A stretch of DNA of 64,000 bases. It comes from Bradyrhizobium cajani (GTDB taxonomy: Bacteria; Pseudomonadota; Alphaproteobacteria; Rhizobiales; Xanthobacteraceae). Numbering within the stretch: the first letter of the stretch is position 1; every line of letters starts with the position of its first letter. A model generated the notes under the pieces. The model worked only from the letters and a program-made list of their open reading frames with translations. It had not been told where the DNA came from and searched no databases. Both the position numbers and the translations under genes were made by a program. Below, piece by piece: positions 43,196 to 52,567 of the stretch. The stretch is from assembly GCF_009759665.1 (NCBI RefSeq), contig NZ_WQNE01000010.1, positions 124,001 to 188,000 of the forward strand, in the 5' to 3' direction.

Positions 43196-44785
43196 ATGCC
43201 TCACCAGTTCAGCCTCGCCCAATCCATCCGCAAGCCCGCAGTTCGAACCAAGGGCGGCATCGTTGCCGCGCAGTCGCGGCGGGCGGCCGAGGTCGGCGCA
43301 CAGGTGCTGGCGGCGGGCGGAGACTGCGTCGACGCGGTCGTCGCCACCACCTTCGCGCTCAACGTGCTGGAGCCGTGGATGAGCGGCATGGGCGGCGGCG
43401 GCGCGATGGTGCTCTACCGCGCCAGGGAAAATCGGTACGAGGTGATCGACTACGGCATGTGCGCACCGCAGAGCCTGCGCGTCGCCGATTATCCGATCAC
43501 CGGCGCGGGCGCGGCGTCCGATCTGTTCCCCTGGCCGCGGGTGAAGGATGATCGCAACATTCACGGGCCCGGCTCGATCGCGGTGCCCGGGGTCGTCGCC
43601 GGCATGGAGGAGGCGCATCGCCGCCACGCCAGGGTGTCGTGGAAAGAGCTGCTGGAGCCGGCGGCGACGATCGGCTCCGAAGGGCTGCTGGTCGACTGGT
43701 GGACGACGTTGATGATCGCGAGCACGGCCGCCGATCTCAGGCGCTATCCCGCCAGCGCGGACATCTTCCTGAGGGACGGCCTGCCGCCGAATGCGCCCTG
43801 GGGTATCAAGGCCGAGACGCGGCTGCCGCAGGAAAAGCTGAAGGCGACGCTGGCCCATCTCGCCGCCGCCGGCCCACGCGATTTCTACGAGGGCGATCTC
43901 GCCAGGAGCATCGCCTCCGACATCAAGGCCGATGGCGGCTCGCTGTCCGTTGAGGACCTCGCCGCATTCCGCAGCCATCTGCGCGAGCCGCTCGCGATCC
44001 CTTATCGCGGCGGCAAGGTGTTTGCGACGCCGGAGCTCACGGCCGGGCCGACCATGGCGCACGCACTGCGGCTGCTGCAACAGAACCTGAAGCCGGCCAG
44101 CACGCCGGATGCGGCCGCCTACGCCGAATATGCGCTCGCGCTACAATCGGCCTATCGCCAGCGGCTCGACGACATGGGCGATGCCGACGGCAAGCGCTCG
44201 CTCGGCGCGGAATATCTGGCGCCGGCCTGCACCACGCATTTCTCCGTGGTCGATCGCCACGGCAACATGGCCGCGGTGACGCAGACGCTGCTCTCCACCT
44301 TCGGCTCGAAATACGTCACGCCGCACACCGGCATCCCCATGAACAACGGCATCATGTGGTTCGATCCGACGCCGGGCACGACCAACTCGCTCGCGCCCGG
44401 CAAGCGCTGCCTCACCAACTACACGCCGGTCATTGCCGAGACCAAGGACGGCAAGCGCCTCGCGCTCGGCGCTTCCGGCGGCCGCCGCATCCTGCCGGCG
44501 GTGATGCAGCTCGTCTCCTTTGCGATGGATTTCGGCATGGACCTCGATGCCGCCATCCACCAGCCGCGCATCGATGCCAGCGAAGGCGCGGTCGTGATCG
44601 GCGATGCCCGCCTGCCGACGGACGCGCGCAAGACGCTGGCGGCTCGCTTCGACTACGAGGAGACGCAGGTCCAGGCCCTGCCGATGAAGTTCGCCTGCCC
44701 GAGCGTGGTGATGCGCGAGGGCGACACGAATTCGGGTGCGGTCGAGATTTTTCAGCCGTGGGCCGAAGCCGTGGTGGAAGGCTGA
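43196..44785 (+). CDS. Gamma-glutamyltransferase family protein
   Basis: N-terminal nucleophile hydrolase of 529 residues. The self-cleavage Thr is in CTTHFSVVD at about residue 350; GxGG-type (SGGRR) and the earlier GGNAxD-like region (AAGGDCVDAVVAT) fit the family. Such proteins hydrolyse or transfer gamma-glutamyl groups. There is no clear signal peptide, so it may act in the cytosol on gamma-glutamyl intermediates, for example in polyamine breakdown. ATG 43196 is preferred; an upstream frame with ATG at 43076 would add an implausible stretch. The 382 bases upstream hold a repeat and an enoyl-CoA hydratase remnant. Confidence 0.82.
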   Translation: MPHQFSLAQSIRKPAVRTKGGIVAAQSRRAAEVGAQVLAAGGDCVDAVVATTFALNVLEPWMSGMGGGGAMVLYRARENRYEVIDYGMCAPQSLRVADYPITGAGAASDLFPWPRVKDDRNIHGPGSIAVPGVVAGMEEAHRRHARVSWKELLEPAATIGSEGLLVDWWTTLMIASTAADLRRYPASADIFLRDGLPPNAPWGIKAETRLPQEKLKATLAHLAAAGPRDFYEGDLARSIASDIKADGGSLSVEDLAAFRSHLREPLAIPYRGGKVFATPELTAGPTMAHALRLLQQNLKPASTPDAAAYAEYALALQSAYRQRLDDMGDADGKRSLGAEYLAPACTTHFSVVDRHGNMAAVTQTLLSTFGSKYVTPHTGIPMNNGIMWFDPTPGTTNSLAPGKRCLTNYTPVIAETKDGKRLALGASGGRRILPAVMQLVSFAMDFGMDLDAAIHQPRIDASEGAVVIGDARLPTDARKTLAARFDYEETQVQALPMKFACPSVVMREGDTNSGAVEIFQPWAEAVVEG

Positions 44786-44941
44786 GCGCACCGATCGATG
44801 CGAGATTGTGCCAGCGCGCGTTGAGCCGATGCGCGATTGCGTATCTCCGCGAGCGTCACGACTCCTCCACATTCGCAGGGAATTTGGCAACGCACGGTTC
44901 GTTCAAAGAACGGACAAGTGCGCCCGCCCCCATTGGAGGAC

Positions 44942-45181
44942 ATGATGAAGAAACTTGCGCTCGCCGCGTCGCTGATCGTTGCCGCCGGCCTCACACTCGC
45001 CAATCCTGCGCTTGCCAAGGGCGGGCATGGGCACGGACATGGACACGGTCATGGACACGGTCGTGGCCACGCGATGGGCCATCACTATCATGGCACCCCG
45101 CCGGGATGGTACCACGGGCGCAAGGTCGGCTGGCGCGGTTACGGCTGCCCGCCCGGCCTGTGGAAGCAAGGCCGCTGCTGA
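44942..45181 (+). CDS. Small secreted His-Gly-rich protein
   Basis: Seventy-nine residues. Signal peptide MMKKLALAASLIVAAGLTLANPALA, then KGGHGHGHGHGHGHGRGHA, a run of His-Gly pairs expected to bind divalent metals (Ni, Zn, Cu or Co), and a Trp/Gly/Arg-rich end with two Cys. ATG 44942 has GGAGGA immediately upstream. A palindrome CGTTC-AAA-GAACG lies about 37 bases before it. Function unproven; metal storage or buffering in the periplasm is the natural guess. Confidence 0.7.
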   Translation: MMKKLALAASLIVAAGLTLANPALAKGGHGHGHGHGHGHGRGHAMGHHYHGTPPGWYHGRKVGWRGYGCPPGLWKQGRC

Positions 45182-45185
45182 GGCC

Positions 45186-45291
45186 CTAGAGCATCATCGA
45201 TTCTGATTGAATCAGAACCGAAGCTCTAGATTCTTGTTTTGACGCGTTTTCTTCACGCGAACCGGTACCCACTTCGCTCGAAAACGCTCTA
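45186..45291. repeat. Palindromic intergenic repeat (CTAGAGC type)
   Basis: CTAGAGC (45186-45192) pairs with GCTCTAG (45223-45229), enclosing TTCTGATT-G-AATCAGAA at 45201-45217. A second half continues to GCTCTA at 45291 and includes GACGCGTTTTCTTCACGCG. It is a known type of repeat in Bradyrhizobiaceae genomes. Confidence 0.7.
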
Positions 45292-45338
45292 ATCCGCCAA
45301 TCATGCAAGGCGTCGCCTTCTAACGGGGCGGCGCCTTC

Positions 45339-46625
45339 TCATATGCCGAGCCGGTCCCGTATGCGGCCCGCGATCACGGCGCTCGTGACGCCGAGCGGCC
45401 AGAATGCGTGCATCGGGATCGGCTTGATGCCGGTGATGGGCATGTCGATCTCGGCCTTGACGCCGCCGATCAGGCGACGGGCGAGCTGCGCGCCCATTGC
45501 GGTCGAGAGCGCGACGCCTCGGCCGTTGCAGCCGAGCGAAATCAGGATGTTCTCCGCAGGCTCGTGCACATGCGGATAGTGGTCCTTGGTGATCGCGAGC
45601 CGGCTGTTCCAGCCATGAGTCCAGGCCACACCCCTCAGCTCCGGCCACAGCCGCTCGGCATAGCGCATGAGATAGTCGACGTCGCTGGGCGAGTTGATCC
45701 AGCGCATCGGCCCGCGGCCGCCCATCAACAGGCGATTGTGCTGATCGATGCGGTAATAGACCGTGATGTGGCCGCTCTCGTAGAGCACGGGACGCGTCGG
45801 CATGATCGAACGGGCGACCGCGTCGGATAGCGGCGCGGTGGCAGCGATCGACGAGAATACCGGCACGATGGTGCGACGGAGCGCGGGCCAGAGATCGTCG
45901 GTAAAACCGTTGGTGGCGAGCAGGACCTTGTCGGCATGAACCACTGCGCGCGGCGTCTCGATGCGCCAGCGCGTGCCCTCGCGGCGCAGCGACAGGGCCA
46001 GTGTCTCGCCATGGACTTTTGCTCCCGCCGAGATCGCGGCGCGCGCAAGGCCGCGGGCGTAGCTGAGCGGGTGCAGATCGCCGCCGCGCGTATCCAGCAT
46101 CGCGCCGATGTAGCGGTCGGTGCCGGTCATCTCGCGCAGCTGCTCGCGGTTCAGATATGTCACCGGCATGCCGCGGCGGATGCATTGCTGCGCGGTGTTT
46201 TCGATCGCGGCGGCGCTGGCCTCGTTGTAGGCCGCGCGCAGCGTGCCGTTCTGCCGCGCCTCGCATGGGATCTGGTAGCGGCGGATCAGCTCATGCGTGA
46301 AATTCGTGGTGCCGTAGGAGAAGTCGATCATGCGCCGGCCGAGCTCAGTGCCGAAATCGGCCTCGATCTGATCGGGATCGTGCTTCAGGCCGGGATTGGT
46401 GTGGCCGCCATTGTTGCCCGATGCACCCCAGCCCGGCTCCTGAGCCTCCAGCACCAGCGCCTCGACGCCTTGCTCCGCCAGATGCAGCGCCGTGGACAGC
46501 CCGGTATAGCCGCCGCCGACGATCGCGATGGAGACGGTCTTGTCGACATCGAGCGGCGGCGTGGCCACAGGCGCGACGGCGGTGTCGGCATAAAGCGAGG
46601 GCGGCAAAGGCAGACGCGTCGTCAT
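45339..46625 (-). CDS. puuB: FAD-dependent amine oxidase, PuuB-like
   Basis: DadA/GlyOx-fold oxidase of 428 residues. FAD-binding GGGYTGLSTALHLAEQG is at about 37-53 and the TNGFTDDLW and GCNGRGVALSTAMG segments near the C-terminus fit gamma-glutamylputrescine oxidase and its relatives. The reaction would be oxidative deamination of a gamma-glutamyl-amine. It is the last gene of an operon with an amino-acid ABC transporter (12 bases after the ATPase gene). The substrate is inferred from similarity and neighbourhood, not proven. Confidence 0.75.
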   Translation of the reverse strand: MTTRLPLPPSLYADTAVAPVATPPLDVDKTVSIAIVGGGYTGLSTALHLAEQGVEALVLEAQEPGWGASGNNGGHTNPGLKHDPDQIEADFGTELGRRMIDFSYGTTNFTHELIRRYQIPCEARQNGTLRAAYNEASAAAIENTAQQCIRRGMPVTYLNREQLREMTGTDRYIGAMLDTRGGDLHPLSYARGLARAAISAGAKVHGETLALSLRREGTRWRIETPRAVVHADKVLLATNGFTDDLWPALRRTIVPVFSSIAATAPLSDAVARSIMPTRPVLYESGHITVYYRIDQHNRLLMGGRGPMRWINSPSDVDYLMRYAERLWPELRGVAWTHGWNSRLAITKDHYPHVHEPAENILISLGCNGRGVALSTAMGAQLARRLIGGVKAEIDMPITGIKPIPMHAFWPLGVTSAVIAGRIRDRLGI

Positions 46626-46637
46626 GGCAAGGTCCGG

Positions 46638-47369
46638 TCAGAGCGGATGCAGCACGCGGCGCAGGAAATCCTGGGTGCGCGGGTGCTGGGGTTGATTGAG
46701 CACCGATTTCGCCGGTCCCTGCTCGACGATGACGCCGCCGTCGATGAACAGCACGCGGTCGGCGACGTCGCGGGCAAAGCCCATCTCGTGGGTGACGACG
46801 ACCATGGTCATGCCGTCGTCGGCGAGCTTGCGCATGACGCCGAGGACATCGCCGACGAGCTCGGGATCGAGTGCCGAGGTCGGCTCGTCGAACAGAATGG
46901 CCTTGGGCTGCATCGCGAGTGCGCGGGCGATGGCAACGCGCTGCTGCTGGCCGCCCGAGAGCTGCGGCGGATGCGCGTCGGCCTTCTCGGCAAGCCCGAC
47001 CTGGGCAAGCAGTGCGCGGCCTCGCTCGAGCGCCTGCCCACGCGATTCCTTCTTCACATAGAGCGGCCCCTCGACGACGTTCTCCAGCACTGTCCGATGC
47101 GGGAACAGGTTGAAGCGCTGGAACACCATCGAGACCTGGGTGCGGATGTTCACGATCGACGGCGCGTCGCGGTCGACCTTCAATCCCTCGACGTTGATCT
47201 CGCCGCGGTCGTAGCTTTCGAGCCCATTGATGCAGCGCAGGATGGTCGACTTGCCCGAGCCGGACGGTCCGATGATGCAGACCACCTCGCCTTTTTGCAC
47301 GGAAGCCGTGATGCCCTTGAGCACCTCAACCTTGCCAAAGCTCTTGTGGACGTCATTGAGCTCGATCAT
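46638..47369 (-). CDS. Amino-acid ABC transporter ATP-binding protein (GlnQ type)
   Basis: ATPase of 243 residues with Walker [10 protein letters not shown], signature LSGGQQQRV, Walker [14 protein letters not shown] and the switch His in VTHEM. GlnQ/HisP-type ATPases serve polar amino-acid importers. Its ATG overlaps the permease stop by 4 bases. Order on the transcript: binding protein, permease, ATPase, oxidase. Confidence 0.9.
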   Translation of the reverse strand: MIELNDVHKSFGKVEVLKGITASVQKGEVVCIIGPSGSGKSTILRCINGLESYDRGEINVEGLKVDRDAPSIVNIRTQVSMVFQRFNLFPHRTVLENVVEGPLYVKKESRGQALERGRALLAQVGLAEKADAHPPQLSGGQQQRVAIARALAMQPKAILFDEPTSALDPELVGDVLGVMRKLADDGMTMVVVTHEMGFARDVADRVLFIDGGVIVEQGPAKSVLNQPQHPRTQDFLRRVLHPL

Positions 47370-48019
47370 CGCTTGCCGGCCCGCTTCTCGAAGTGACGGA
47401 CCAGCAGGATCAGCGGGATGCTCATGGTGAGATACATCAGCGCCACCAGCGTGAACACGCTGGTGTTCTTGAAGGTCGAGGACGCAATCAGCTTGCCCTG
47501 CAGCGCGAGCTCGGCGACCGTGATGGTGGAGGCCTGCGAGGAGTCCTTCAGCATCATGATCATGACGTTGCCGTAGGGCGGCAGCACGATGCGCACGGCC
47601 TGGGGCAGCACCACGCGGCGCATGGTGAGCCACCAGCCCATGCCGATGGACTGCGCCGCCTCGATCTGCCCCTTGTCGATCGCCTCGATGCCGGCGCGGA
47701 AGTTTTCCGCCTGATAGGCCGAGTAGGCGATGCCGAGCCCGAGGATCGCGGCCTGCAAGGCCGACAGCGTGACGCCGAGATCCGGCATCACGAAGTAGAG
47801 GTAGAACAACAGCACGATGATCGGGATGCCACGGATCACATTGATCAGGCTGGCGCTGAGCATCGACAGCGCCTTGATGCCGGAGACCCGCATCATCGCC
47901 CAGATCAGGCCGAGCACAGTCGAGAGCAGCAGCGAGCCGATGGTGACGATGATCGTCAGCGCGACGCCGTTCAACAGGATCGGGAAGAACTCGACGGTGT
48001 CGTGCCAGAAGCCTTTCAT
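47366..48019 (-). CDS. Amino-acid ABC transporter permease
   Basis: Inner-membrane permease of 217 residues with about five membrane segments and the EAA loop ending in [14 protein letters not shown]. HisM/GlnP type. The single permease gene implies a homodimeric channel, or a partner encoded elsewhere. Coupled to the ATPase gene by overlap. Confidence 0.9.
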   Translation of the reverse strand: MKGFWHDTVEFFPILLNGVALTIIVTIGSLLLSTVLGLIWAMMRVSGIKALSMLSASLINVIRGIPIIVLLFYLYFVMPDLGVTLSALQAAILGLGIAYSAYQAENFRAGIEAIDKGQIEAAQSIGMGWWLTMRRVVLPQAVRIVLPPYGNVMIMMLKDSSQASTITVAELALQGKLIASSTFKNTSVFTLVALMYLTMSIPLILLVRHFEKRAGKR

Positions 48020-48043
48020 CGATCAGCCTTCGATGAGTCGTTA

Positions 48044-48802
48044 TCAACCCTGCGCCTTCAGGCCCCATTTATCGAGGATCTTGTCGATGGTGCCGTTGGC
48101 CTTCAGCTTCGCCAGCGAAGCGTTGATCTTGCCAAGCAACGCGGCCTCGCCCTTGCGAACGCCGATGCCGACCGAGCCGACGGTGACCGGCTTGTAACCG
48201 TCGACGAGGCGCACCTCGGGGAAACCGCCCTGCTTCAGATTGTAGGCGAGGATCGGATAGTCGGCGTAGCCGGCCTTGAGACGGCCGGTGTTCACGTCGC
48301 GCAGGATGTCGGGAATGGTGTCGTAGGCCTTGACGTCGGCGAACAGGCCGGACTTCTTCAGCGCATCGACGAAGGCTGTGCCGACCTGGGCGCCGACCGT
48401 CTCGCCCTTCAGATCGTCCTGCGTGGCATAGGCCTTGGTGTCGCTCTTCGGCACCACCAGGCCTTCACCATAGGTGTAGATCGGGTCGGAGAAGTCGACG
48501 ACCTCCTTCCGCGGCGCCGTGATGAACATCGCAGCGGCAATGATGTCGATCTTGCTCGAGGTCAGCGACGGGATCAGCGCCGAGAACTGCATCGGCTCGA
48601 TCTGCACGTTGAAGCCGGCATCCTTGCCGATCTCAGTGACGAGATCGACCATGATGCCCTGGATGGTGTTGGTCTTGGTGTCGAGGAAGGTGAAGGGAAT
48701 GCCGGTCGGCGTCGAGCCGACCTTCAGCACCTGTTGCGCCGAAGCCGGCGTCGCTGTTGCAATTGCGAGTGCCGCGATCGCGGCCAGACCAAAACGCTTC
48801 AT
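48044..48802 (-). CDS. Amino-acid ABC transporter substrate-binding protein
   Basis: Periplasmic binding protein of 252 residues (SBP family 3). Signal peptide [22 protein letters not shown], then [14 protein letters not shown] and [27 protein letters not shown] 48802 has AAGGGGGA upstream. First gene of the importer operon; divergent from an XRE-cupin regulator across 163 bases carrying two palindromes. The ligand may be a polyamine derivative or amino acid, by association with the PuuB-like oxidase. Confidence 0.88.
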   Translation of the reverse strand: MKRFGLAAIAALAIATATPASAQQVLKVGSTPTGIPFTFLDTKTNTIQGIMVDLVTEIGKDAGFNVQIEPMQFSALIPSLTSSKIDIIAAAMFITAPRKEVVDFSDPIYTYGEGLVVPKSDTKAYATQDDLKGETVGAQVGTAFVDALKKSGLFADVKAYDTIPDILRDVNTGRLKAGYADYPILAYNLKQGGFPEVRLVDGYKPVTVGSVGIGVRKGEAALLGKINASLAKLKANGTIDKILDKWGLKAQG

Positions 48803-48885
48803 CGCATCCCCCTTTGGGCCTGGCCTGTGGCGGCGCTCGCACATGTCTTGATCGCAGACGTTGCGGGCCAAGCCGTTTCGGCCTA

Positions 48886-48953
48886 TTTTCACCAGTATGA
48901 AAATTTGGTCACACTTTTGCGGATGACGCAAGCGGTTTTCATGCACATGAAGG
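48886..48953. promoter_or_regulatory. Pair of palindromic operators for the XRE-cupin regulator
   Basis: TTTTCA-N6-TGAAAA at 48886-48903 is an 18-bp palindrome. A near copy, TTTTCA-N6-TGAAGG, lies at 48936-48953. Their centres are exactly 50 bases apart, close to five helical turns, in the gap between the divergent regulator and importer genes. The second ends 12 bases before the regulator start. Confidence 0.7.
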
Positions 48954-48965
48954 AAGCGGTTTGAC

Positions 48966-49646
48966 GTGAGCGGTGGCAAAAGAATGCGCAAACCGGCCGC
49001 CGCAAGGCCGGCGAAGAAGGCCAAGGCCAGAACCGGGACCGGAACCAGGCCTATCGCCCAACCGGCCGAGCCCGCGATGGACGTCGCGGTCGGCCGCCGC
49101 ATCCGCGATCTCCGGCGCGTCAGGCAGTTCTCGCTCGAGACGGTCGCGTCGCGCACGGAGCTGTCGATCGGCTTCCTCAGCCAGATCGAGCGCGGCCTGT
49201 CGTCGCCGTCGCTGCGCGTGCTGGCGACGCTGGCCGACGTGCTCGGCGTCGGCATCGCCGCGCTGTTCGGCGCGAGCCCGAGCAGCGACGGCGGATCCGA
49301 CCAGGTCGTCACGCGCGGATTGCAGCGGCCGGAGCTGAAACTCTGGCGCACCGGTGTGTCGAAACAGTTGCTGAGCCCGGCCAGTGCCGACAACCGGCTC
49401 AATCTGTTCCTGGTGCATCTGGAGCCCGGCGGCTCCACCGGAGACGAGCTCTACACTCACGACGGCGAAGAGGCCGGCCTGGTGCTCGAAGGCGAGATGA
49501 TGCTGACGGTGGACAGCGAGACGTGGTCGCTGAAGACGGGCGACAGCTTTCGCTTCGCGAGCCGAAGGCCGCACCGGTTTTCCAATCCGGCGCAGGATGC
49601 GAAGGCCGTGGTGCTGTGGGTGAATTGCGTGACGGGGGCGGGGTGA
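48966..49646 (+). CDS. XRE-family regulator with cupin domain (PuuR-like)
   Basis: Regulator of 226 residues. A basic, Ala/Lys-rich lead of about 35 residues is followed by a Cro/CI HTH (RIRDLRRVRQFSLETVASRTELSIGFLSQIERG, residues about 45-77 in parts) and a C-terminal cupin (HDGEEAGLVLEGEMMLTVD, then GDSFRFASRRPHRFSN). This is the PuuR/SutR layout, in which the cupin senses a small metabolite. GTG 48966 is assumed; a shorter start at the inner Met near AMDVAVGRR is possible. Likely controls the divergent importer-oxidase operon through the two palindromes. Confidence 0.82.
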   Translation: MSGGKRMRKPAAARPAKKAKARTGTGTRPIAQPAEPAMDVAVGRRIRDLRRVRQFSLETVASRTELSIGFLSQIERGLSSPSLRVLATLADVLGVGIAALFGASPSSDGGSDQVVTRGLQRPELKLWRTGVSKQLLSPASADNRLNLFLVHLEPGGSTGDELYTHDGEEAGLVLEGEMMLTVDSETWSLKTGDSFRFASRRPHRFSNPAQDAKAVVLWVNCVTGAG

Positions 49647-49652
49647 GTCACT

Positions 49653-49732
49653 GTCATTCCGGGGCGATGCGAAGCATCGAACCCGGAATCTCGAGATTCC
49701 GGGTTCGCCTCTTCGAGGCGCTCCGGAATGAC
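49653..49732. repeat. Palindromic repeat (GTCATTCCGG type)
   Basis: GTCATTCCGG at 49653 pairs with CCGGAATGAC ending at 49732, with an inner arm AATCTCGAGATT. It lies between the regulator stop and the dadA stop and resembles the common short hairpin repeats of Bradyrhizobium. It could also act as a bidirectional terminator. Confidence 0.6.
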
Positions 49733-49740
49733 GGCATCAA

Positions 49741-51006
49741 TCACCCAAACCGGTGCGCGTACCGGTCCACCGTCAGCGCGCTGACATCGATCTCCGGCTT
49801 CCTGCCCGACAGCATGTCCGCGAGCACGCGGCCGGAGCCGCAGGACATGGTCCAGCCGAGCGTGCCGTGGCCGGTGTTGAGGTGGAGATTGGCGTATTGC
49901 GTCGGGCCGATCACGGGCGGACCGTCCGGCGTCATCGGACGCAGGCCGCTCCAGAACGTCGCCTTGGCGAGATCGCCGCCGCGCGGGAACAGATCGGTCA
50001 GCGAGTGATCCAGCGTGGCGCGCCGCGCGTCATAGAGCTTGCTCGAATAGCCGGAGATTTCCGCGGTGCCGCCGACGCGGATGCGATTGCCGAGGCGCGT
50101 GATCGCGACCTTGTAGCTCTCGTCCATCACGGTGGATTCCGGCGCGCCGGAGGCGTCCTTGATCGGCACCGTGATCGAATAGCCCTTCACTGGATAGACC
50201 GGTAGCGAAATGCCGAGCGGCGCGGCGAGCCGCGACGACCAGCTTCCGAGCGCGAGCACATAGGCGTCCGCCTGCAACAGGCCGGCGCTGGTCACAACGC
50301 CGCCGACGCGCGCGCCGTCCGTGACGATGCGATCGATCCCGGTGTTGAACATGAAGCGCACGCCGAGCGCTTCGGCATGCTTGGCCAGCGCCTGCGTGAA
50401 CATGTGGCAGTCGCCGGTCTCGTCCTGCGGCAGGCGCAATCCGCCGGCGAATTTCTCCTTCACGCCGGCGAGCGCGGGCTCGGCCGCGGTGCAGCCCTCG
50501 CGGCTCAGCACCTCGAAGGGCACGCCGTATTGCTTGAGCACGGCGATGTCCTCGGCCGTGCCATCGAGCTGCGCCTGGTAGCGGAACAGTTGGAGCGTTC
50601 CTTTCGAGCGCTCGTCATACTGGATGCCGATGTCGCGCCGCAGATCGCGCAGGGCATCGCGGCTGTATTCCGCGATCGGGATCATCCGGCTCTTGTTGAC
50701 GGCGTAGCGCGCGCTGGTGCAGTTGCGCAGCATCTTGAGCAGCCAGACCCACATGACGGGATCGAACTTCGGCCGGATCACCAGCGGGCCGTGCTTCATC
50801 AACAGCCACTTGACCGCCTTCACCGGCACGCCGGGGCCGGCCCAGGGCGAGGAATAGCCGGGCGACACTTCGCCGGCGTTGGCGAAAGAGGTCTCCAGCG
50901 CCGGCTCGGGCTGACGGTCGACGACCGTCACCTCGTGGCCGGCACGTGCGAGGTAGTAGGCAGAGGTGACACCGATGACACCGCTGCCGAGGATCAAGAC
51001 TTTCAC
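49741..51006 (-). CDS. dadA: D-amino-acid dehydrogenase
   Basis: FAD-dependent dehydrogenase of 421 residues. The dinucleotide site is [21 protein letters not shown] at residues 3-23 in outline, and [20 protein letters not shown] and the late [17 protein letters not shown] are hallmarks of DadA. It oxidises D-amino acids to keto acids with electrons to the respiratory chain. It follows the aminotransferase gene by 71 bases on the same strand and is probably co-transcribed. Confidence 0.88.
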   Translation of the reverse strand: MKVLILGSGVIGVTSAYYLARAGHEVTVVDRQPEPALETSFANAGEVSPGYSSPWAGPGVPVKAVKWLLMKHGPLVIRPKFDPVMWVWLLKMLRNCTSARYAVNKSRMIPIAEYSRDALRDLRRDIGIQYDERSKGTLQLFRYQAQLDGTAEDIAVLKQYGVPFEVLSREGCTAAEPALAGVKEKFAGGLRLPQDETGDCHMFTQALAKHAEALGVRFMFNTGIDRIVTDGARVGGVVTSAGLLQADAYVLALGSWSSRLAAPLGISLPVYPVKGYSITVPIKDASGAPESTVMDESYKVAITRLGNRIRVGGTAEISGYSSKLYDARRATLDHSLTDLFPRGGDLAKATFWSGLRPMTPDGPPVIGPTQYANLHLNTGHGTLGWTMSCGSGRVLADMLSGRKPEIDVSALTVDRYAHRFG

Positions 51007-51077
51007 GCTTCGTCAAACTCCCGCGGCATCGCGCTCGCCGCTGCAAGAAAAACACTCCGCAACGGCGAGAGCAATTA

Positions 51078-52406
51078 TCAGGCCACCTTCTTGATGGCGT
51101 CGCCGAGGATCGAGACCATCTGGTCGATGTGGCTCTTCTCGACGATGAGCGGAGGCGACATCGCGAATGAGTCGCCGCTCATGCGCAAATAGAGGCCGGT
51201 GTTGAAGCAGTCGACCATGACGTCGTAGCCGCGCGCACCGACGACGCCGTCGCGCGGCGCCAGCTCGACCGCGCCCATCAGACCGCAATTGCGGATGTCG
51301 ACGACGTTCGGCAGGCCCTTGAGCGAATGCAGCGCATCGCGCCAGTATTCGGCAATCGACGCGCCACGCGTGAGCAGGCCCTCGTCCTTGTAGATGTCGA
51401 GCGTCGCGATGCCGGCGGCGCAGGCGGTCGGATGCGCCGAATAGGTGTAGCCGTGGAACAGCTCCATCTGGCTCTCGGGGCCGACCATCATCCCGTCATG
51501 CACCTTGCGGCTCGCGAACACCGCGCCACAGGGAATGGTGCCGTTGGTGATGCCCTTGGCCGTCGTCATGAGGTCCGGCGTGACGCCGAAGAAGTTGGCG
51601 GCGAACGGCGTGCCGAGACGGCCGAAGCCGGTGATGACCTCGTCGAAGATCAGGAGGATGCCGTGCTTGTCGCAGATCTCGCGCAGGCGCTGGAGATAGC
51701 CCTTCGGCGGCGGCAGCACTGCAGTCGAGCCGGGCACCGGCTCGACGATGACGGCGGCGATCGTCTCGGCGCCATGCAAGGCCACCAGGCGCTCGAGATC
51801 GTCGGCGAGCTCGGCGCCATGCTCGGGCTGATCCTTGGCGAAGGCGTTGCGGGTGAGATCGTGGGTGTGGCGGATATGGTCGACGCCCGGAAGAAGCGTC
51901 GCGAAGGCGCGACGATTGGCGACCATGCCGCCGACCGACGTGCCGCCGAAGCCGACGCCGTGATAGCCGCGCTCGCGGCCGATCAGACGGGTGCGGCTCG
52001 ACTGGCCGGTGGCGCGGTGATAGGCGAGCGCGATCTTCAGCGCAGTGTCGACCGACTCGGAGCCGGAATTGGTGAAGAAGACGCGGTCGAGGCCCTTCGG
52101 CGCGATCTCGGCGAGACGCTCGGCGAAGTCGAAGGCGAGCGGATGGCCCATCTGGAACGTCGGCGCGAAGTCCAGCGTCATCAGCTGCCGCTCGACGGCG
52201 GCCGCGATCTGCTTGCGGCCATGGCCGGCATTGACGCACCAGAGGCCGGCGGAGCCGTCAATCACCTTGCGGCCGTCGACGGTGGTATAGTGCATGCCCT
52301 CGGCCGAGGAGAACAGGCGCGGCGCCTTCTTGAACTGACGGTTGGCCGTGAACGGCATCCAGAACGAGTCGGTCTTGATAGTGTTCGGAATCTGATGAAG
52401 GGTCAC
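51078..52406 (-). CDS. Class III aminotransferase, beta-alanine:pyruvate type
   Basis: PLP enzyme of 442 residues. The start SFWMPFTANRQFKKAPRLF and GLWCVNAGHGRKQI are typical of omega-amino-acid:pyruvate transaminases. The PLP Lys is in TTAKGITNGTIPCG and the Asp in FDEVITGFGR. Substrates include beta-alanine and other terminal amines; it could finish polyamine breakdown. Divergent from a PuuR-like regulator 162 bases away and followed by dadA. Confidence 0.88.
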   Translation of the reverse strand: MTLHQIPNTIKTDSFWMPFTANRQFKKAPRLFSSAEGMHYTTVDGRKVIDGSAGLWCVNAGHGRKQIAAAVERQLMTLDFAPTFQMGHPLAFDFAERLAEIAPKGLDRVFFTNSGSESVDTALKIALAYHRATGQSSRTRLIGRERGYHGVGFGGTSVGGMVANRRAFATLLPGVDHIRHTHDLTRNAFAKDQPEHGAELADDLERLVALHGAETIAAVIVEPVPGSTAVLPPPKGYLQRLREICDKHGILLIFDEVITGFGRLGTPFAANFFGVTPDLMTTAKGITNGTIPCGAVFASRKVHDGMMVGPESQMELFHGYTYSAHPTACAAGIATLDIYKDEGLLTRGASIAEYWRDALHSLKGLPNVVDIRNCGLMGAVELAPRDGVVGARGYDVMVDCFNTGLYLRMSGDSFAMSPPLIVEKSHIDQMVSILGDAIKKVA

Positions 52407-52517
52407 GGGCCACGCTCCTTTGCTGCCCCATTAGCAGAGCCACGGCTTCAAAAGCGCAACAAGTCCTTTTCTTATAAGCTGCAAGCCATTGATTTCACTA
52501 GGGCTGCCGGTCCATAT

Positions 52518-52545
52518 TTGCGCGATCCGCAACACCTGCAACACC
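52518..52545. promoter_or_regulatory. Candidate operator upstream of the second XRE-cupin gene
   Basis: TTGCG-CGATC-CGCAA (52518-52532) is a perfect inverted repeat. It runs into a direct repeat of GCAACACC (52529-52536 and 52538-52545). The region ends 22 bases before the regulator start and lies between it and the aminotransferase gene. A separate CTTATAAG palindrome is at 52471-52478. Confidence 0.45.
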
Positions 52546-52567
52546 GGATCAGGGCAAGGACCAGGGC

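Noticed and set aside
46638..48068. Apparent single long gene covering the ABC ATPase and permease region
   Set aside because: The first half is the permease region read in a wrong frame. The ATPase begins at ATG 47369, four bases inside the permease stop.
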